Positions 41,086 through 52,446 are shown, numbered from the stretch's first letter. The stretch is DNA of 64,000 nucleotides from Amblyomma americanum (GCF_052857255.1 NC_135505.1:44594520-44658519); one strand, 5' to 3'. Numbers and translations are program-made. The notes: generated by a model not told the origin, from the sequence alone.

Positions 41086-43730
41086 GGGTGATAAGCGTTC
41101 TTTTCGGCGTACCGCTATCTCAGTACACGGCGCAGTATTGCTTTTCATCTCCCCCAAGATTCAGTCACCGCGGGGCATGTCATGCACAACCTTGGGTCCA
41201 CCAGAAAAATGTCAAATTTTGTAACCCAGGTTTCAAGAAAGCAGCTCAAAGACATGACCCTTGAAATAGTTTCCAGATGACATGTATTTAACCCTTCTCG
41301 TCACTTAACGTCATGTTTTTCCTCAGTATGTGATGCTTGATGTTTAATGTGTACATTCACCTCATGAAAAAGAAGTCACCACCGAGACGTCTGTGGCAAC
41401 GTAGAACGACGAGGGAAATAAAACGAATTATCTTAACAACGCGACGCAACACCACAACTGTTACTGTTATTATTCCTGCCGTTTCCGTAAATTTTTAGAA
41501 CTTGTCGTGGCAGCAGAAAAAATTTAATTTTCAGACAAACTAATAGCTTTTTGAACTTTATTGTTAAGCACTCTATGCTTAATATAGATTATGTTGGTTG
41601 CAGCAGATTGTTGTACAGGCCATAAGCTCAGAAGCGATAACCTCTTTTGGCATTAAGCATTGGTTTACGATAGTTGGTAATCCGTTCCATTAGTCACTTT
41701 TTTTTTGCTGTGCCACAGGTACTCAGCGTGAATTTTACGACATTTTAAGGCAGCCCAGTAATCAGCGTAGCAGTCCTCAAAACATCGAGCTATGCGATTG
41801 TTCGGAAATTAAATCGGAGCACTACATTTCTTTCTTCGCCGTGTGGATGCATAGCGTTATCGTTAGATGAAATGTCTTCGTCTGTGAATAGGTCACTATG
41901 TGGCAATGCATTTTTGCGCTGCTTGTGGTGAAAACAAGTGCAGCGGCAAATTCTGAATTGTCAATTTGGTCTAATGCTAAAAAAAATTCCTTTCATTTTT
42001 AAATCACTTGTTACTGCTGCAATAAACGAACTGCACGGAATTTAATATGATAAGATTTGTGGGATTCCAAGGCTACCGTATCCATTAGGCAAAGGTCTAT
42101 ACCACTGCGAAAAGAGCCACTCTTTGGACAGGTTTTGGGGCAACGTTGCGCAAGTGATGGTCTGCTTTTAAATCTTTAAGAAGTACCAAGTCCTTCCAGC
42201 TATCAAAATTCAACCACCAGTAAGTTTTCTAAATCATCAGTAATGTAAACATCGCTTCGAAACGTTCATTACCTGAAAGGCCTCAATCAAGTGCGCGGCC
42301 TTTCTCAGCGCTACAAAAACTCTGTAGCAATAAGGCAAAAAAAAAGAACACGTGGAAAGCACTCTTGATTTCACCCTTTTACATTTTGATTTGAATATTA
42401 CAGCAGTAAGTTTAGTGACGCACATCAAGGAGGGTAAATGTATATGGCTATTTACCGATAGTTATTGCTTGCTGAAACAAGCCGGTAATACGATAAGTCG
42501 CAATTTTTCAGCACGAGTGGATGACCTACACGATGAGGTGCGAAGCCGGGTTGTTTTTTAAAAGTTTTTCATATTGAATTTTTAAAAATAGTATTGAGCA
42601 GTGCATCGTTTCTTGCTTTTTCTAAATATCCAAACCGCAGTTGCCTCGCGAATCAATATTTTGGGCAAATTATTTTATGCTTTGGTTACGCACATTACGA
42701 TAAGTTTCCATGAAATGTTCTGAACAAATTGGAGGTGGTCGAGCGCAACGTGTGGGATATTCAGCGTGGAATGACCCTTATGCTTCAACGGCAACACCGC
42801 TCAAACCACGAACGGGCGCCTAACCGCCGCGCTCAGGAAATACTAGCAAACCGCCATCACGCAATTACTTTTCTTGTTCATGCTATTATATGCGACATAA
42901 ATAGAAATCAGTTAACATGTACTAGCATAGTCTGTTTTACCAATGTGCTAACTCTCGTGCGGACCAACGGTGATGAAGTCTTTGACAACAGGAGGAATTT
43001 AATCATTTTTTGATGATGCACTGCACCAAAATGAGCGGTGGCTTCCGAGTAGGTGAGCGAAGGCAGAGGTTCCCGTCTGATCCGTTCCAGTCTCGCTGCA
43101 CCCTTGGCAATTTCGAAGCTCACTAGCGCAAAAGGAAACACGGCCGTAGCTGTCGCAGCCCCGACATGAGTAACAGACAAAGGAACAGGATGCCAAAGTG
43201 TCTGTGACCCTCTGAGTAAAGCAGTTGACACTAGTCGAGATAACGCGACTGACGGAGCTCGCGAAACACACAAAGGATGCGCGGCGGTGGCAATCGCTGC
43301 GCATCTCACAAATTATAAGGGATACAGAGAGAGAGATCTTCCTCGTTTCAGAAAATTCTTGCGATTAATCTTGTTTGTTTATTGCATACGCGACAGCCAA
43401 TTCCTTCTTCAGTTAATGTCACAGCGGCTCGAGGTGCAGTTACGGTTTCAGCGCAAGTTTCTCCAATTATGTGAGACGGAAAGTGCTCACGCTTTCTTCC
43501 TTCTGTATGGATACCCTCGGGGTTAGTTTACGCGCAACATAAATAGCCCTGAAGTCAAAAGGTTTTAACGACAAATTTGATCTTAGTGGTCTCGCGTGCC
43601 ACCGGTGGCTTGTGGTGTTTTGTCTTCTGAATTCCAATCAATCTTTATGCAATAAAATAATTATATTACGAATTTCTCATTCATCAACACCACGCATTAA
43701 AAAAATGAAAGGTCCTCTTTGTCTCCTCGT
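41086..43730. other. No recognised gene
   Basis: 2.6 kb of mostly AT-rich sequence. The frame 42729-43013 (MEVVERNVWDIQRGMTLMLQ) has a helical, Q/R-rich look like C-terminal exons of Myb/trihelix-type DNA-binding proteins, but nothing confirms it. No repeat was recognised. Confidence 0.45.
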
Positions 43731-43733
43731 TTC

Positions 43734-43880
43734 AGGTAACTGTTGGCTTCCTTCATGTATGTCATAACAAGCCCCGCTTTTCTTTTCCCTTCTGGGCTCA
43801 GTACCTTAAGGAAGGCGTCGGTTTTGTCTGTCTTTATTCCGTAGATTGCATAAGAGCATCTGTTGATAGCACATGTAGCA
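43734..43880 (+). mobile_element. SINE-like tail related to the 472-bp array unit
   Basis: GTAACTGTTGGCTTCCTTCATG..GTCATAACAAGCCCCGCTTTTC, then CCGTAGATTGCATAAGAGCA, lines up with GTGACTGTTGGCTTCCTTAATATG..CAGAACTAGCCCCTCAC, then CCATAGGTAGCATAAGAGAG in each array unit. No tRNA-like head is attached here. Confidence 0.65.
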
Positions 43881-44159
43881 TATGCCGTGCGACACATTCC
43901 TTAAAACCTTTGCGTTCCATGTCACCAGTAGCATTGGTATCATATGGGCGGGAGCTAGTGCTACTCAGGCGCACATGCCACGACACCCAATCACTGTAGT
44001 ATGATTTCATGACAAACCTTTCGAGGCGTTTGGCGCCGTTCATTTCAGTTTGAATGGCGCGAAGTTCTCGCGAGGAGCCAGGCTCAGGCTAAGTGCACTA
44101 GAGGAGCATGTGATTACGTTCCTCTGCAGACAGCTGCAACCACCTGCCCAATAGGCCCT

Positions 44160-44293
44160 CATGGACTCGGAGGGGTGGGAAGTTGTGGTTTCTAGCTCCG
44201 ACCTGGCCTCGCAAATGAGGCTGGTGCAGTGGGCGGAGAATGTCGCCGTCAGACGCGGGCTGTCGGCCACCACCCGCGGCCAGGAGCCAGCCC
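44160..44293 (+). pseudogene. LINE ORF2 C-terminal scrap
   Basis: GWEVVVSSSDLASQMRLVQW followed by AENVAVRRGLSATTRG is equivalent to WEAVLVSSDLGVQTRVIEWA and TQVAVSRGLIAT at the end of the ORF at 23478-24404. It is the extreme C-terminus of the same type of I-like LINE, cut by a SINE just after the stop. Confidence 0.7.
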
Positions 44294-44306
44294 ACCTCTG
44301 AAATTT

Positions 44307-44546
44307 GGGCCGCCGCGGTGGCTCTGTGGCTATGCAGCTCGGCTGCTTCACCCGAAAGACGCGGGTTCGATACAGGCCGCGGTGGTCGAATTTCAGCTGA
44401 GGCGAAATTCTAGAGGCTCGTGTACCGTGCGGTGTCATTGTACATTAAAGAACACCAGGTGGTCTAAGTTTCCTGAAACCCTTCACCATGGCGTCCCTCT
44501 TAGCCTGAATCGCTTTGGGACGTTAAACTCCCCTAAACGAAGCCAA
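44307..44546 (+). mobile_element. tRNA-derived SINE (Ruka-like)
   Basis: Flanked by the 13-base duplication ACCTCTGAAATTT (44294-44306, 44547-44559). It has the GGCCGCCGCGGTGGCTCTGTGG head, B-box-like GGTTCGATACA (one base off), the GAGGCGAAATTCTAGAGGC core and the TTTGGGACGTTAAAC tail. 240 bp. Confidence 0.9.
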
Positions 44547-45396
44547 ACCTCTGAAATTTTGAACTATAAGGGCTCCGCCAAAAAAAGAAGTTCTTCACCG
44601 CCACAACCCAGCAGCAAGTAAGGACACCGATAAAAAGCTCCCGAAGAAAAAATCGTCAAAGCCAGGACCCTTCTCACATTACTCTTCTCAAAATGAGCAT
44701 CGCTGAACGTTCGGGGCCTTCTACTTCCTTGTGTTCAGTAGGCCAATACTTCTAAAAGCTTTCAAGCTTGAATTTGGAGTCAATGTATTAAATTTGTAGT
44801 TTCGTAAGTACGAAATACGAATACGAATAAGGTTTATTTTTATGTTTGTTCAAAACATGGGGAGATGTAAGGAAAAGCTGCTGAACAGCAACTTGACGGG
44901 CTCCCACCCCCCTTGTTTACATAGGCAACAGCAGCTCATACAATATACATATACAGATCAGCATAGACACACACACACAAAAAAAACGTGTTTTGATGGA
45001 TATTTTATGCATCACTAAAATTGGTGAAAGACAATTTTCGTGAAATGTATAGGTACGAAACGCAGTGTAAGTAAGCATGATTGAAAATACTTGAAAGATT
45101 TGAAAGAACAGCAGTTATAAAACCAAACAGAAGAATTAACAGGTACACAGAGCATACAGAACAAACCTGAGAAAAAAAAATTCCTTAAAAAGTAGTGCAT
45201 AGATATACAATTGTAGCATTTGAGAAAGAGAAAAAAAAGTAATTACCCTTTTCTCAACCCTCTTTCTAAACAACTAAAGGAATAAATCTCTGAATTCTGT
45301 TTTCGAAATGCTCATCACATCAATTTCTTTGCGAAAAAAATTTAATACACTTGGTACGGTGTGTCGTAACATTTGTTCACCATAATGAGTGTGGTT

Positions 45397-46280
45397 TGAT
45401 CATAGGCGGCCGGACAGGCCGCCATTGGAATCTGAACCTGGCAACGTTTAACGCTAGAACTTTAGCTAGTGAGGCTAGCCTAGCAGTGCTGTTCGAGGAA
45501 CTAGCGGGAATTAAATGGGATGTGATAGGGCTTAGCGAAATTAGGAGGACAGGTGAGGCGTATACAGTACTAAAGGACGGACACATACTGTGCTATCGCG
45601 GGTTAGAGGGTAGACGAGAACTAGGTGTGGGTTTCCTCATTAATAAGGATACAGCTGGCAACGTAGAGGAGTTCTACAGTATAAACGAGAGGGTAGCAGC
45701 TATAGTAATTAGGCTGAATAGGAGGTACAAGCTGAAAGTGGTGCAGGCCTACGCACCCACATCCAGCCATGATGACCAGACCGTTGAAAGCTTCTATGAG
45801 GACGTAGAATCAGCAATGAATAGAGTAAAATCGCAGTACACTGTACTGATGGGCGACTTCAATGCGAAGGTGGGCAAGAAGCAGGCTGACGACCACGCGG
45901 TAGGTGACTATGGGATAGGCTCTAGAAATAGCAGGGGAGAGTTATTAGTCGAATTCGCGGATAGAAATAATTTACGGATCATGAATACCTTCTTCCGCAA
46001 ACGAGAAAACAGGAAGTGTACCTGGAAGAGCCCCAATGGTGAGATTAAAAATGAAATAGACTGCATACTATGCGCTAAACCTGGCATCATTCAGGATGTG
46101 GCCGTCCTCGGAAGGGTGCGTTGCAGCGACCATAGAATGGTAAGGTCTAGAATTAGCCTAGACTTGAAGAGGGAACGGAAGAAGCTAGCGAAGAAGAAGA
46201 CCATTAACGAGTTAGCCGTAAGAGGGAAAGCACAGGAGTTTAGGATAGCGCTGCAAAACAGATACTCGGCATTAACTTAG
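45397..46280 (+). pseudogene. RTE endonuclease domain, ended by TAG
   Basis: Apurinic-type endonuclease: LNLATFNARTLASEA at the N-terminus, GLSEIRRTGEAYT (catalytic Glu), VVQAYAPTSS, LMGDFNAKVGKK (Asp, Asn), CTWKSPNGEIKNEIDCILC and RCSDHRMVRSRI (SDH, near 46135). All catalytic blocks are intact. The domain would nick the target for priming. TAG at 46278-46280 stops it between the endonuclease and the RT linker; the same frame continues EDDLDVHS and MHDNLTS. I class it as pseudogene because the polyprotein is interrupted, though each half is whole. Confidence 0.9.
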
Positions 46281-46304
46281 GAAGATGATCTCGATGTTCA
46301 TTCA

Positions 46305-48239
46305 ATGCACGATAACCTGACATCAATAATTACGGAGTGCGCAGTAGAAGTAGGCGGCAGGACAGTTCGAAAAGATACCGGGAGACTATCTCAGGTGACG
46401 AAAGATCTGATTAAGAAGCGCCAAAACATGAAGGCATCTAACACTACCGATAGAATAGAACTAACGGAGCTATCAAAGTTAATAAATAAGCGCAAGGTAG
46501 CCGACATAAGGAAGTTTAATATGGAGAGAATCGAGCATGCTCTAAAGAACGGAGGTAGCCTAAAAACAGTGAAGAGGAAACTAGGCATAGGTAAAAACCA
46601 GATGTATGCATTAAGAGACAAGCAGGGCAATGTCATTAGCAATATGGATAAGATAGTTAACGTAGCCGAAGAGTTCTACACAGACCTGTACAGTAGCCAA
46701 TGTAATCAGAACGCTAATGAGAAAGACAGCAGTGCACAGCAATGCGTCATCCCGCCAGTAACGAAAGATGAAGTAAAGAAAGCCTTAGAAGCAATGAAAA
46801 GGGGAAAAGCAGCTGCGGAGGATCAGGTAACAGCAGATCTGTTGAAGGATGGAGGGGACATCGTGCTAGAAAAACTAGCCACCCTGTGTACGCAATGCCT
46901 TATGACCTCGACTGTACCAGGAGCTTGGAAGAATGCAAACATTATCTTAATTCATAAGAAGGGAGACGCCAAGGACTTGAAAAATTACAGGCCGATCAGC
47001 TTACTATCCGTTGCCTACAAAGTATTTACTAAGGTAATCGCTAATAGAGTCAGGGCAACGTTAGACTTTAATCAACCAAATGATCAGGCAGGCTTTCGTA
47101 AAGGATATTCTACAATAGATCATATTCACACCATCAATCAAGTGATAGAGAAATGCGCAGAATATAACAAACCTCTATATATAGCGTTCATTGATTACGA
47201 GAAAGCATTCGACTCAGTGGAAACCTCGGCAGTCATACAGGCATTGCGTAATCAGGGAGTAGAAGAGCCTTATGTCAAAATACTGGAAGATATATATAGC
47301 AACTGCACAGCTACTATAGTCCTCCATAAAGTCAGCAATAAAATTCCAATAAGGAAGGGCGTCAGGCAAGGAGACACGATCTCGCCAATGCTGTTCACCG
47401 CATGTTTGCAGGAGGTATTTCGAGGCCTGAATTGGGAACAGTTGGGAATAAGAATAAATGGAGAATACCTAAATAATCTGAGATTTGCTGATGACATTGC
47501 CTTGCTGAGTCACTCAGGAGGTGAACTGCAAATCATGATCAACGAGTTAGACAGGCAGAGCAGATCGATGGGTCTAAAAATTAACATGCAGAAAACCAAG
47601 GTAATGTTCAACAGCCTAGCAAGGGAACAACAGTTCACAATTGGCAGCGAGAGCCTAGAAATTGTGCCGGAATACGTCTACTTAGGGCAGGTAGTGACAG
47701 CTGATCCGGATCATGAGAGGGAGATAACTAGAAGGATAAGAATGGGGTGGAGCGCATATGGCAAATTCTCGCAGATCATGAGTAGCAGTTTACCAATTTC
47801 CCTCAAGAGGAAAGTGTACAACAGCATAATCTTACCGGTACTCACCTACGGGGCAGAAACGTGGAGGCTAACGAAAAGTGTTCAGCTTAAGTTAAGGACA
47901 ACGCAGCGAGCCATGGAAAGAAAAATGATAGGTGTAACGTTAAGAGATCGGAAGCGGGCAGAGTGGGTGAGGGAACAAACACGGGTTAATGACATCCTAG
48001 TCGAAATCAAGAGAAAGAAATGGGCTTGGGCAGGGCATGTAATGCGAAGGCAAGATAACCGCTGGTCTTTAAGGGTAACGGAGTGGGTTCCAAGAGAAAG
48101 TAAGCGTAGCAGGGGGCGGCAGAAGGTTAGATGGGCGGATGAGATTAAGAAGTTTGCAGGCAAAGGGTGGATGCAGCTGGCAAAGGATAGGGTTAATTGG
48201 AGAGACATGGGAGAGGCCTTTGCCCTGCAGTGGGTGTAG
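46305..48239 (+). CDS. RTE reverse transcriptase and C-terminal domain, intact 644 codons
   Basis: Same frame as the endonuclease upstream, so the ATG at 46305 is only the first Met after the TAG. RT motifs: KNYRPISLLSVAYKVFTKVI (about residues 226-245), QAGFRKGYSTIDHI, FIDYEKAFDSVE (about 295-306, motif A), KGVRQGDTISPMLFTACLQE (motif B), RFADDIALL (FADD, residues 394-397) and GLKINMQKTKVM. A thumb follows, then the C-terminal RTE block WAWAGHVMRRQDNRW and RGRQKVRWADEIKKFAGKGW. It ends LQWV-TAG. RTE enzymes of this type are often mislabelled craniofacial development protein 2. All key residues are present. Confidence 0.93.
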   Translation: MHDNLTSIITECAVEVGGRTVRKDTGRLSQVTKDLIKKRQNMKASNTTDRIELTELSKLINKRKVADIRKFNMERIEHALKNGGSLKTVKRKLGIGKNQMYALRDKQGNVISNMDKIVNVAEEFYTDLYSSQCNQNANEKDSSAQQCVIPPVTKDEVKKALEAMKRGKAAAEDQVTADLLKDGGDIVLEKLATLCTQCLMTSTVPGAWKNANIILIHKKGDAKDLKNYRPISLLSVAYKVFTKVIANRVRATLDFNQPNDQAGFRKGYSTIDHIHTINQVIEKCAEYNKPLYIAFIDYEKAFDSVETSAVIQALRNQGVEEPYVKILEDIYSNCTATIVLHKVSNKIPIRKGVRQGDTISPMLFTACLQEVFRGLNWEQLGIRINGEYLNNLRFADDIALLSHSGGELQIMINELDRQSRSMGLKINMQKTKVMFNSLAREQQFTIGSESLEIVPEYVYLGQVVTADPDHEREITRRIRMGWSAYGKFSQIMSSSLPISLKRKVYNSIILPVLTYGAETWRLTKSVQLKLRTTQRAMERKMIGVTLRDRKRAEWVREQTRVNDILVEIKRKKWAWAGHVMRRQDNRWSLRVTEWVPRESKRSRGRQKVRWADEIKKFAGKGWMQLAKDRVNWRDMGEAFALQWV

Positions 48240-48548
48240 TAGGGCTGATGATGATGATGATGAATGAGTGTGGTTACGATGAACTTCCCAGTGCTAAGGA
48301 TGTCTTGTTGTATAATAATGGGTATTCATTTGCAAGTTTGCCAGATTAGTTATGAGATTAATGCCTTGTTTCTTTTCATCCCTTAGATTTTTACAAAGAT
48401 GATTGTTATACAAGTTCTATATGCTAATTAGTCTAAACTTTCTAAGCAAGCTGTCTACTGAGTAGTCTGGTGAAGAATCTGAAATAATTCGGATGACTTT
48501 ATTTTGCGTTACCATCAGTTTCCTGATATTTGTTGAGGTTGTCTTGCC

Positions 48549-49871
48549 CTACACTAAAAAGCAGTAATTTATGCGCGATAAAAAAAGTGATTGATATATT
48601 AGCAGTCTTGTGCTTACAGGAAATAGGTCTCGATGCCTGTAGATTAATCCTATAGCGCGAGCTAGGGTCGTGATAACATGATTAGTGTGCGAGTTCCACA
48701 GCATGTGCTCTGAAAAAATTACGCCTAGAGTTTTAAATCCTGTCACAATTTCTATCGGCTGACACTGTATTTGAAGAATATTATTTCGAACAATGTCTCT
48801 GCCCTTCGCTCGGAAAATGACTGCTTTAGTTTTTTGGGTATTAATAACCAAGCCGTTGCAGGAACACCAATCATGAAGTTTGCTTAAAGTGTTGTTTGCA
48901 TGATTAACAAGTTTTTCGTAATCGTCACCTTCGAGAAACAGGCTGGTGTCATCTGCGTAGATCAGGAATTTCGTGTCATCATCAATGTTAACAACATCGT
49001 TTATGTATATATTAAATAAATAAGGGCCCAAAATGCTGCCCTGAGGGACACCAAACGAAGTACATTTAAATGTGGAGGTGCTGTTGTTTACTGAAACAGA
49101 CTGCATGCGAGTACTAAGGTATGATTCCATTAACTGCAAGGCAACACCACGAATTCCGTAGAATTCTAATTTTCTCAGCAAAATACCCCGGTTAAGAGAA
49201 TCAAATGCCTTTGTAAAGTCTATAAAACCTCCCAGTACGTATCGTTTTTCTTCAAGTTTTTTTAGAATGAACTCTTTTTGATGAAGCAGGAGAAGTTCGG
49301 TGGAACAATGTTTCCTAAAACCGTATTGACAGTCAGTCAGGATGTTATGGTTATCTGTAAATAAAACAAGACGTGAATGGATGGCGTTTTCAAGCAGTTT
49401 GGAAAAAATTGGTAAAATATAAATTGGTCTGTAATTTGCTAAATTATTTTTGTCACCTTTTTTGTGTAGAACGCAAACCTTTGCGCACTGTAGCTGTTCT
49501 GGAAATACTCCACTTGACAGACAAAGATTGAAAATATGGGCAAGTGGGACAGCAATAATGTCAGCAATGAATTTAATCGGTCGGACTTGAATGTCAAAGA
49601 TATCACTGGAGTTAGTATTTCTTAATTTCAAGATAATAGAGAAAACTTCCGTTTCTGAAACTGGACTCAAATAAATTGTCTCAAGACAACTGCCAGTCAA
49701 GTATTGGGTGCAGTCTCCTAACGGTGCAGGAAACTTCAAGTTTACTAGGTAGTCATTGAAAACATTAGCTAGATCAGTTCCTGAAATCTTTGTGTAATTC
49801 CCAACCATTTCACTAATTCCTTTTGATGCCTGCACGTTTTGAAATATTGAGTTTAGTTTTTTCCATGTCAT
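48549..49871 (-). pseudogene. CR1-like reverse transcriptase, 440-codon open frame
   Basis: The frame is unbroken from 49871 to 48549. It shows FNDYLVNLK, VCVLHKKGDKNNLANYRPIY, FIDFTKAFDSLNRGILLRKL (motif A, Asp), FGVPQGSILGPYLFNIYIND (motif B), FLIYADDTSLFLEGD (intact YADD) and KTLGVIFSEHMLW. It ends SRINYCFLV then TAG where the family has W, a TGG-to-TAG change. Upstream, one frameshift near 49868 separates it from the linker frame (MLSSSDANISFDIFFNLLRA). The whole catalytic core is intact, so this copy is fairly young. It would prime reverse transcription at a nick. Confidence 0.85.
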
Positions 49872-50179
49872 GGCCGCGTTTTTGAATGATCCAGAAAAAG
49901 ATTACTTAAATAGTTTTCTCTGGCATGCTTATGTTCCTTGTTTAATTTATTACGATACTTCTTAAATGAGTTAAGCAGTTCGGGATCCCGTTGCTTAAGA
50001 AATGCTTGGTACATTGTATACTTTGTTTTTATTTTAGCAAGTAAATCTCGAGTAATCCATGGTTTCCTGATCTTTTTCAATTTGGAAGAATTCAAAACTG
50101 GAAAGCTTGTTTCGTAAGCTGCTCTTAACAAGTTAAAAAAGATATCAAAAGATATGTTTGCATCAGATGAAGAAAGCAC
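49868..50179 (-). pseudogene. CR1-like endonuclease-RT linker frame
   Basis: 103 codons with RKPWITRDLLAKIKTKYTMY and KYRNKLNKEHKHARENYLSN, the basic helical linker after the endonuclease in CR1/L2/Jockey ORF2. It ends at a TGA created by a frameshift just before MTWKKLNSIF of the RT frame. Confidence 0.75.
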
Positions 50180-50394
50180 GTTCTCCCAAGATACAGTTGA
50201 TATTTTTGGCGGAAATTTTCAAAGTTTCTGGATGAAACATTTCTAGAAGGGATCGGAAGGCTAGTTTCTTTTTCACGATGTGGGATGATTATATATACAG
50301 GTAAGTATATTAAGTCTATATCAGTATAATAGGTAAGTATATAAGTATATAAGTATAATAAATATATATACAGGTAAGTATACTTCGTCTGAAG

Positions 50395-50985
50395 TATACT
50401 TAAATTTTAACAAATGGGAGATCCTTTTAAACATAACTGAAGCAGACTTTTAGCTGCGGTAGAACAATCTAGTGCTCGAAATCGCGCTTCGGCAAATGGC
50501 TTTTTTATGTTGACAGTGCATTGAAAGTGTACTTTTTGCAAAAATGGTATTAATTCATCCAAACTCTACTTCAATTCTAGCGAAAGAGGTGTCCGCGTAA
50601 ACATATTTGCAGCGCATTACAAGCTGCCTTTGAACAGTAAGTGTTCAAAATCGCGTTTCTGAAAAGACATGTTGGCTATGCATTTAAAGTGTACTTTCAT
50701 AAATACGAAACTAATCGCTCCAAAGTACACTTCAAATCTAGCGAATGCGCTATCCGCGTAAACCTACTTGCAGCACACTGCAATATGCCGTTTAATAACC
50801 TTGTGCTGGAAATCACGTTTCGGGAAATCGCATTTGTATGTTGGCAATGCATTAAAGTGTCCTTTCCTAATTACAAATTTAATTCGTCCAAAGTATACTT
50901 CAATTTAACAAAGAGTAGTATGCGTCAGCATATTCGCAGCACACTTCAAGCTGCCGTGCAACAACCTAGTGTTTGAAATAATATT
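50395..50985. repeat. ~165-bp satellite, about 3.5 copies
   Basis: The block AAAGTGTACTTT and its neighbours TCCAAAGTATACTTCAA, TCTAGCGAA, GTCCGCGTAAACATATTTGCAGC and CAAGCTGCC recur in order. Equivalent points are at about 50528, 50689 and 50857 (spacing 161 and 168), with a partial copy before. Divergence is moderate. GTATACTT/AAGTATAC words are palindromic, and a GTAAGTATATAAGTATA run (50300-50400) precedes the array. Confidence 0.8.
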
Positions 50986-51944
50986 GGCGGGAACACTGAA
51001 AACTCTCTAATTTCTGTCGTCCATTCGCGTATGGTAACTTCTGGCGGGAAGCCAATTACCACTTAATTACATTACGTATGGACCACGTAATGTCATTATA
51101 CCAAGAAGGGCGCCATGCGCACCTTCGGACCCGATCCTGCAGCGAAAATGACCCCGGCTGGCAAGGCTGGCCGGACACATAGCCGCCCATGCATTTGTTG
51201 GTTGACAGTTCGATTCCTGGTCGATGCCTGATGAGAGTTACGAAAAACATTTCGGTTCTATATAAACCCCAGATTCGAAAGCGACCACTCCGACAATTGT
51301 GCGGTAATTTAGGGACCCACAGTCTGTGCGCAACGGTCGTCACCGGGCAGCTCCCGTTCTCGGCAAACTCGCGAACATCGTCTATGCGCCGCAGCGCACC
51401 GGGCACAGGGCTTGAGCTAGAATTGCTAGAATCTGAAGCGAACATTTCCGTCCGCCCGCTGAATTCGTAACCGGCGCGCTGCGGGTGGAAGCACGTTGTG
51501 CGGGCCGTGAGGGCGCCAAGGGGAGTCGATGGTCTACTGGACCACAGAAACATCTGTCGAGCGTTTGAATGGTTTCGATCCGACCCTGCAGTCCACATTG
51601 TGCCCTCTCTTCGGTTTGTGTTGCTCTCAATCACCGCTACATTTTGTCGGTTCATTTAATTTTATCACGAGCAATACGGCAGACCTAAGGGCATTATGCC
51701 TACCGAATAATTAATACGGCACCCTCCAGCCCCTTTTTCCGCCTCTCTGAACCACCTCGCCAGGAATAGCTGCCACCGTCCCTGCGTGGACCTTCGAACA
51801 TTGCTCGGGTTACAAGCGCCGCGCGTAAGCCTAGCGGCCTCTCCGCTCGAAACCCGCGGCGCCAGGACTACGCGCGTACAGGCAGGAGGCTGAGAAGTCA
51901 TGGCTAGGTGGTTTGAACCACTGCCCGATTGAAAGGGTTCAGTA
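50986..51944. other. No recognised feature
   Basis: GC content rises between 51100 and 51900, but I see no motif. Overlapping open frames on both strands look like chance. Confidence 0.45.
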
Positions 51945-51946
51945 TT

Positions 51947-52444
51947 ATCCATCCATCCATCCACCCATCCATCCATCCGTCCGTCCGTCCGTCATCCATC
52001 CATCCATCCATCCATCCATCCATCCATCCATCCATCCATCCATCCATCCATCCATCCATCCATCCATCCGTCCGTCCGTCCGTCCGTCCGTCCGTCCGTC
52101 CGTCCATCCATCCATCCATCCATCCATCCATCCATCCATCCATCCATCCATCCATCCATCCATCCATCCATCCATCCGTCCGCCCGTCTGTCCGTCCTTC
52201 CGTCCATCCATCCATCCATCCATCCATCCATCCATTCGTCCGTCCAACCATCCATCCGTCCGTCCGTCTATCCATCCATCCGTCCATCCCTCCATCCGTC
52301 CGTCCGTCCGTCCGTCCGTCCGTCCGTCCATCCATCCATCCATCCATCCATCCATCCATCCATCCATCCATCCATCCATCCATCCATCCATCCATCCATC
52401 CATCCATCCATCCATCCATCCATCCATCCATCCATCCATCCATC
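51947..52444. repeat. CCAT/CCGT tetranucleotide tract, ~500 bp
   Basis: (CCAT)n with blocks of (CCGT)n and rare variants (CCTT, CCCT, CCAA). The blocks alternate, so there is a higher-order pattern. Long frames in it ([17 protein letters not shown]) are by-products of a 4-base period. Confidence 0.97.
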
Positions 52445-52446
52445 GT

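Larger units (their letters stand above)
45397..48262 (+). mobile_element. RTE-clade LINE, nearly complete, 13-bp TSD
   Basis: Flanked by identical AATGAGTGTGGTT at 45384-45396 and 48263-48275. The insert is 2866 bp, begins just before the endonuclease (no initiator ATG in this frame within the element), and ends in a GATGATGATGATGATG tail. One frame covers endonuclease and RT, broken only by TAG 46278-46280. A tail of short tandem repeats instead of poly-A and an ORF of about 950 codons are RTE hallmarks. Relics of the same family are at 7935 and 37625. The plus-strand insertion is antisense to the CR1-like host copy. Confidence 0.93.
44806..50280 (-). mobile_element. CR1-like LINE, split by an RTE insertion
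   Basis: Read from about 50280 on the minus strand: endonuclease-RT linker (50179-49868), RT and thumb (49871-48549), C-terminal region (48548-48276), then, across the RTE insert, HTHYGEQMLRHTVP, FRKEIDVMSISKTEF and a 3' untranslated part. The 3' end has AAATAAACCTTATTCGTATTCGTATT at about 44840-44806. That short terminal microsatellite is typical of CR1/L2 elements. The endonuclease is missing, so it is 5'-truncated. Excluding the insert it is about 2.6 kb. Confidence 0.85.

Noticed and set aside
50300..50985. CRISPR-like array
   Set aside because: Repeats are about 165 bases, diverged and without unique spacers, and the genome is eukaryotic.
51056..51655. 199-codon minus-strand frame
   Set aside because: Overlapped by other open frames in a GC-richer patch; composition looks arbitrary and no family motif is visible.
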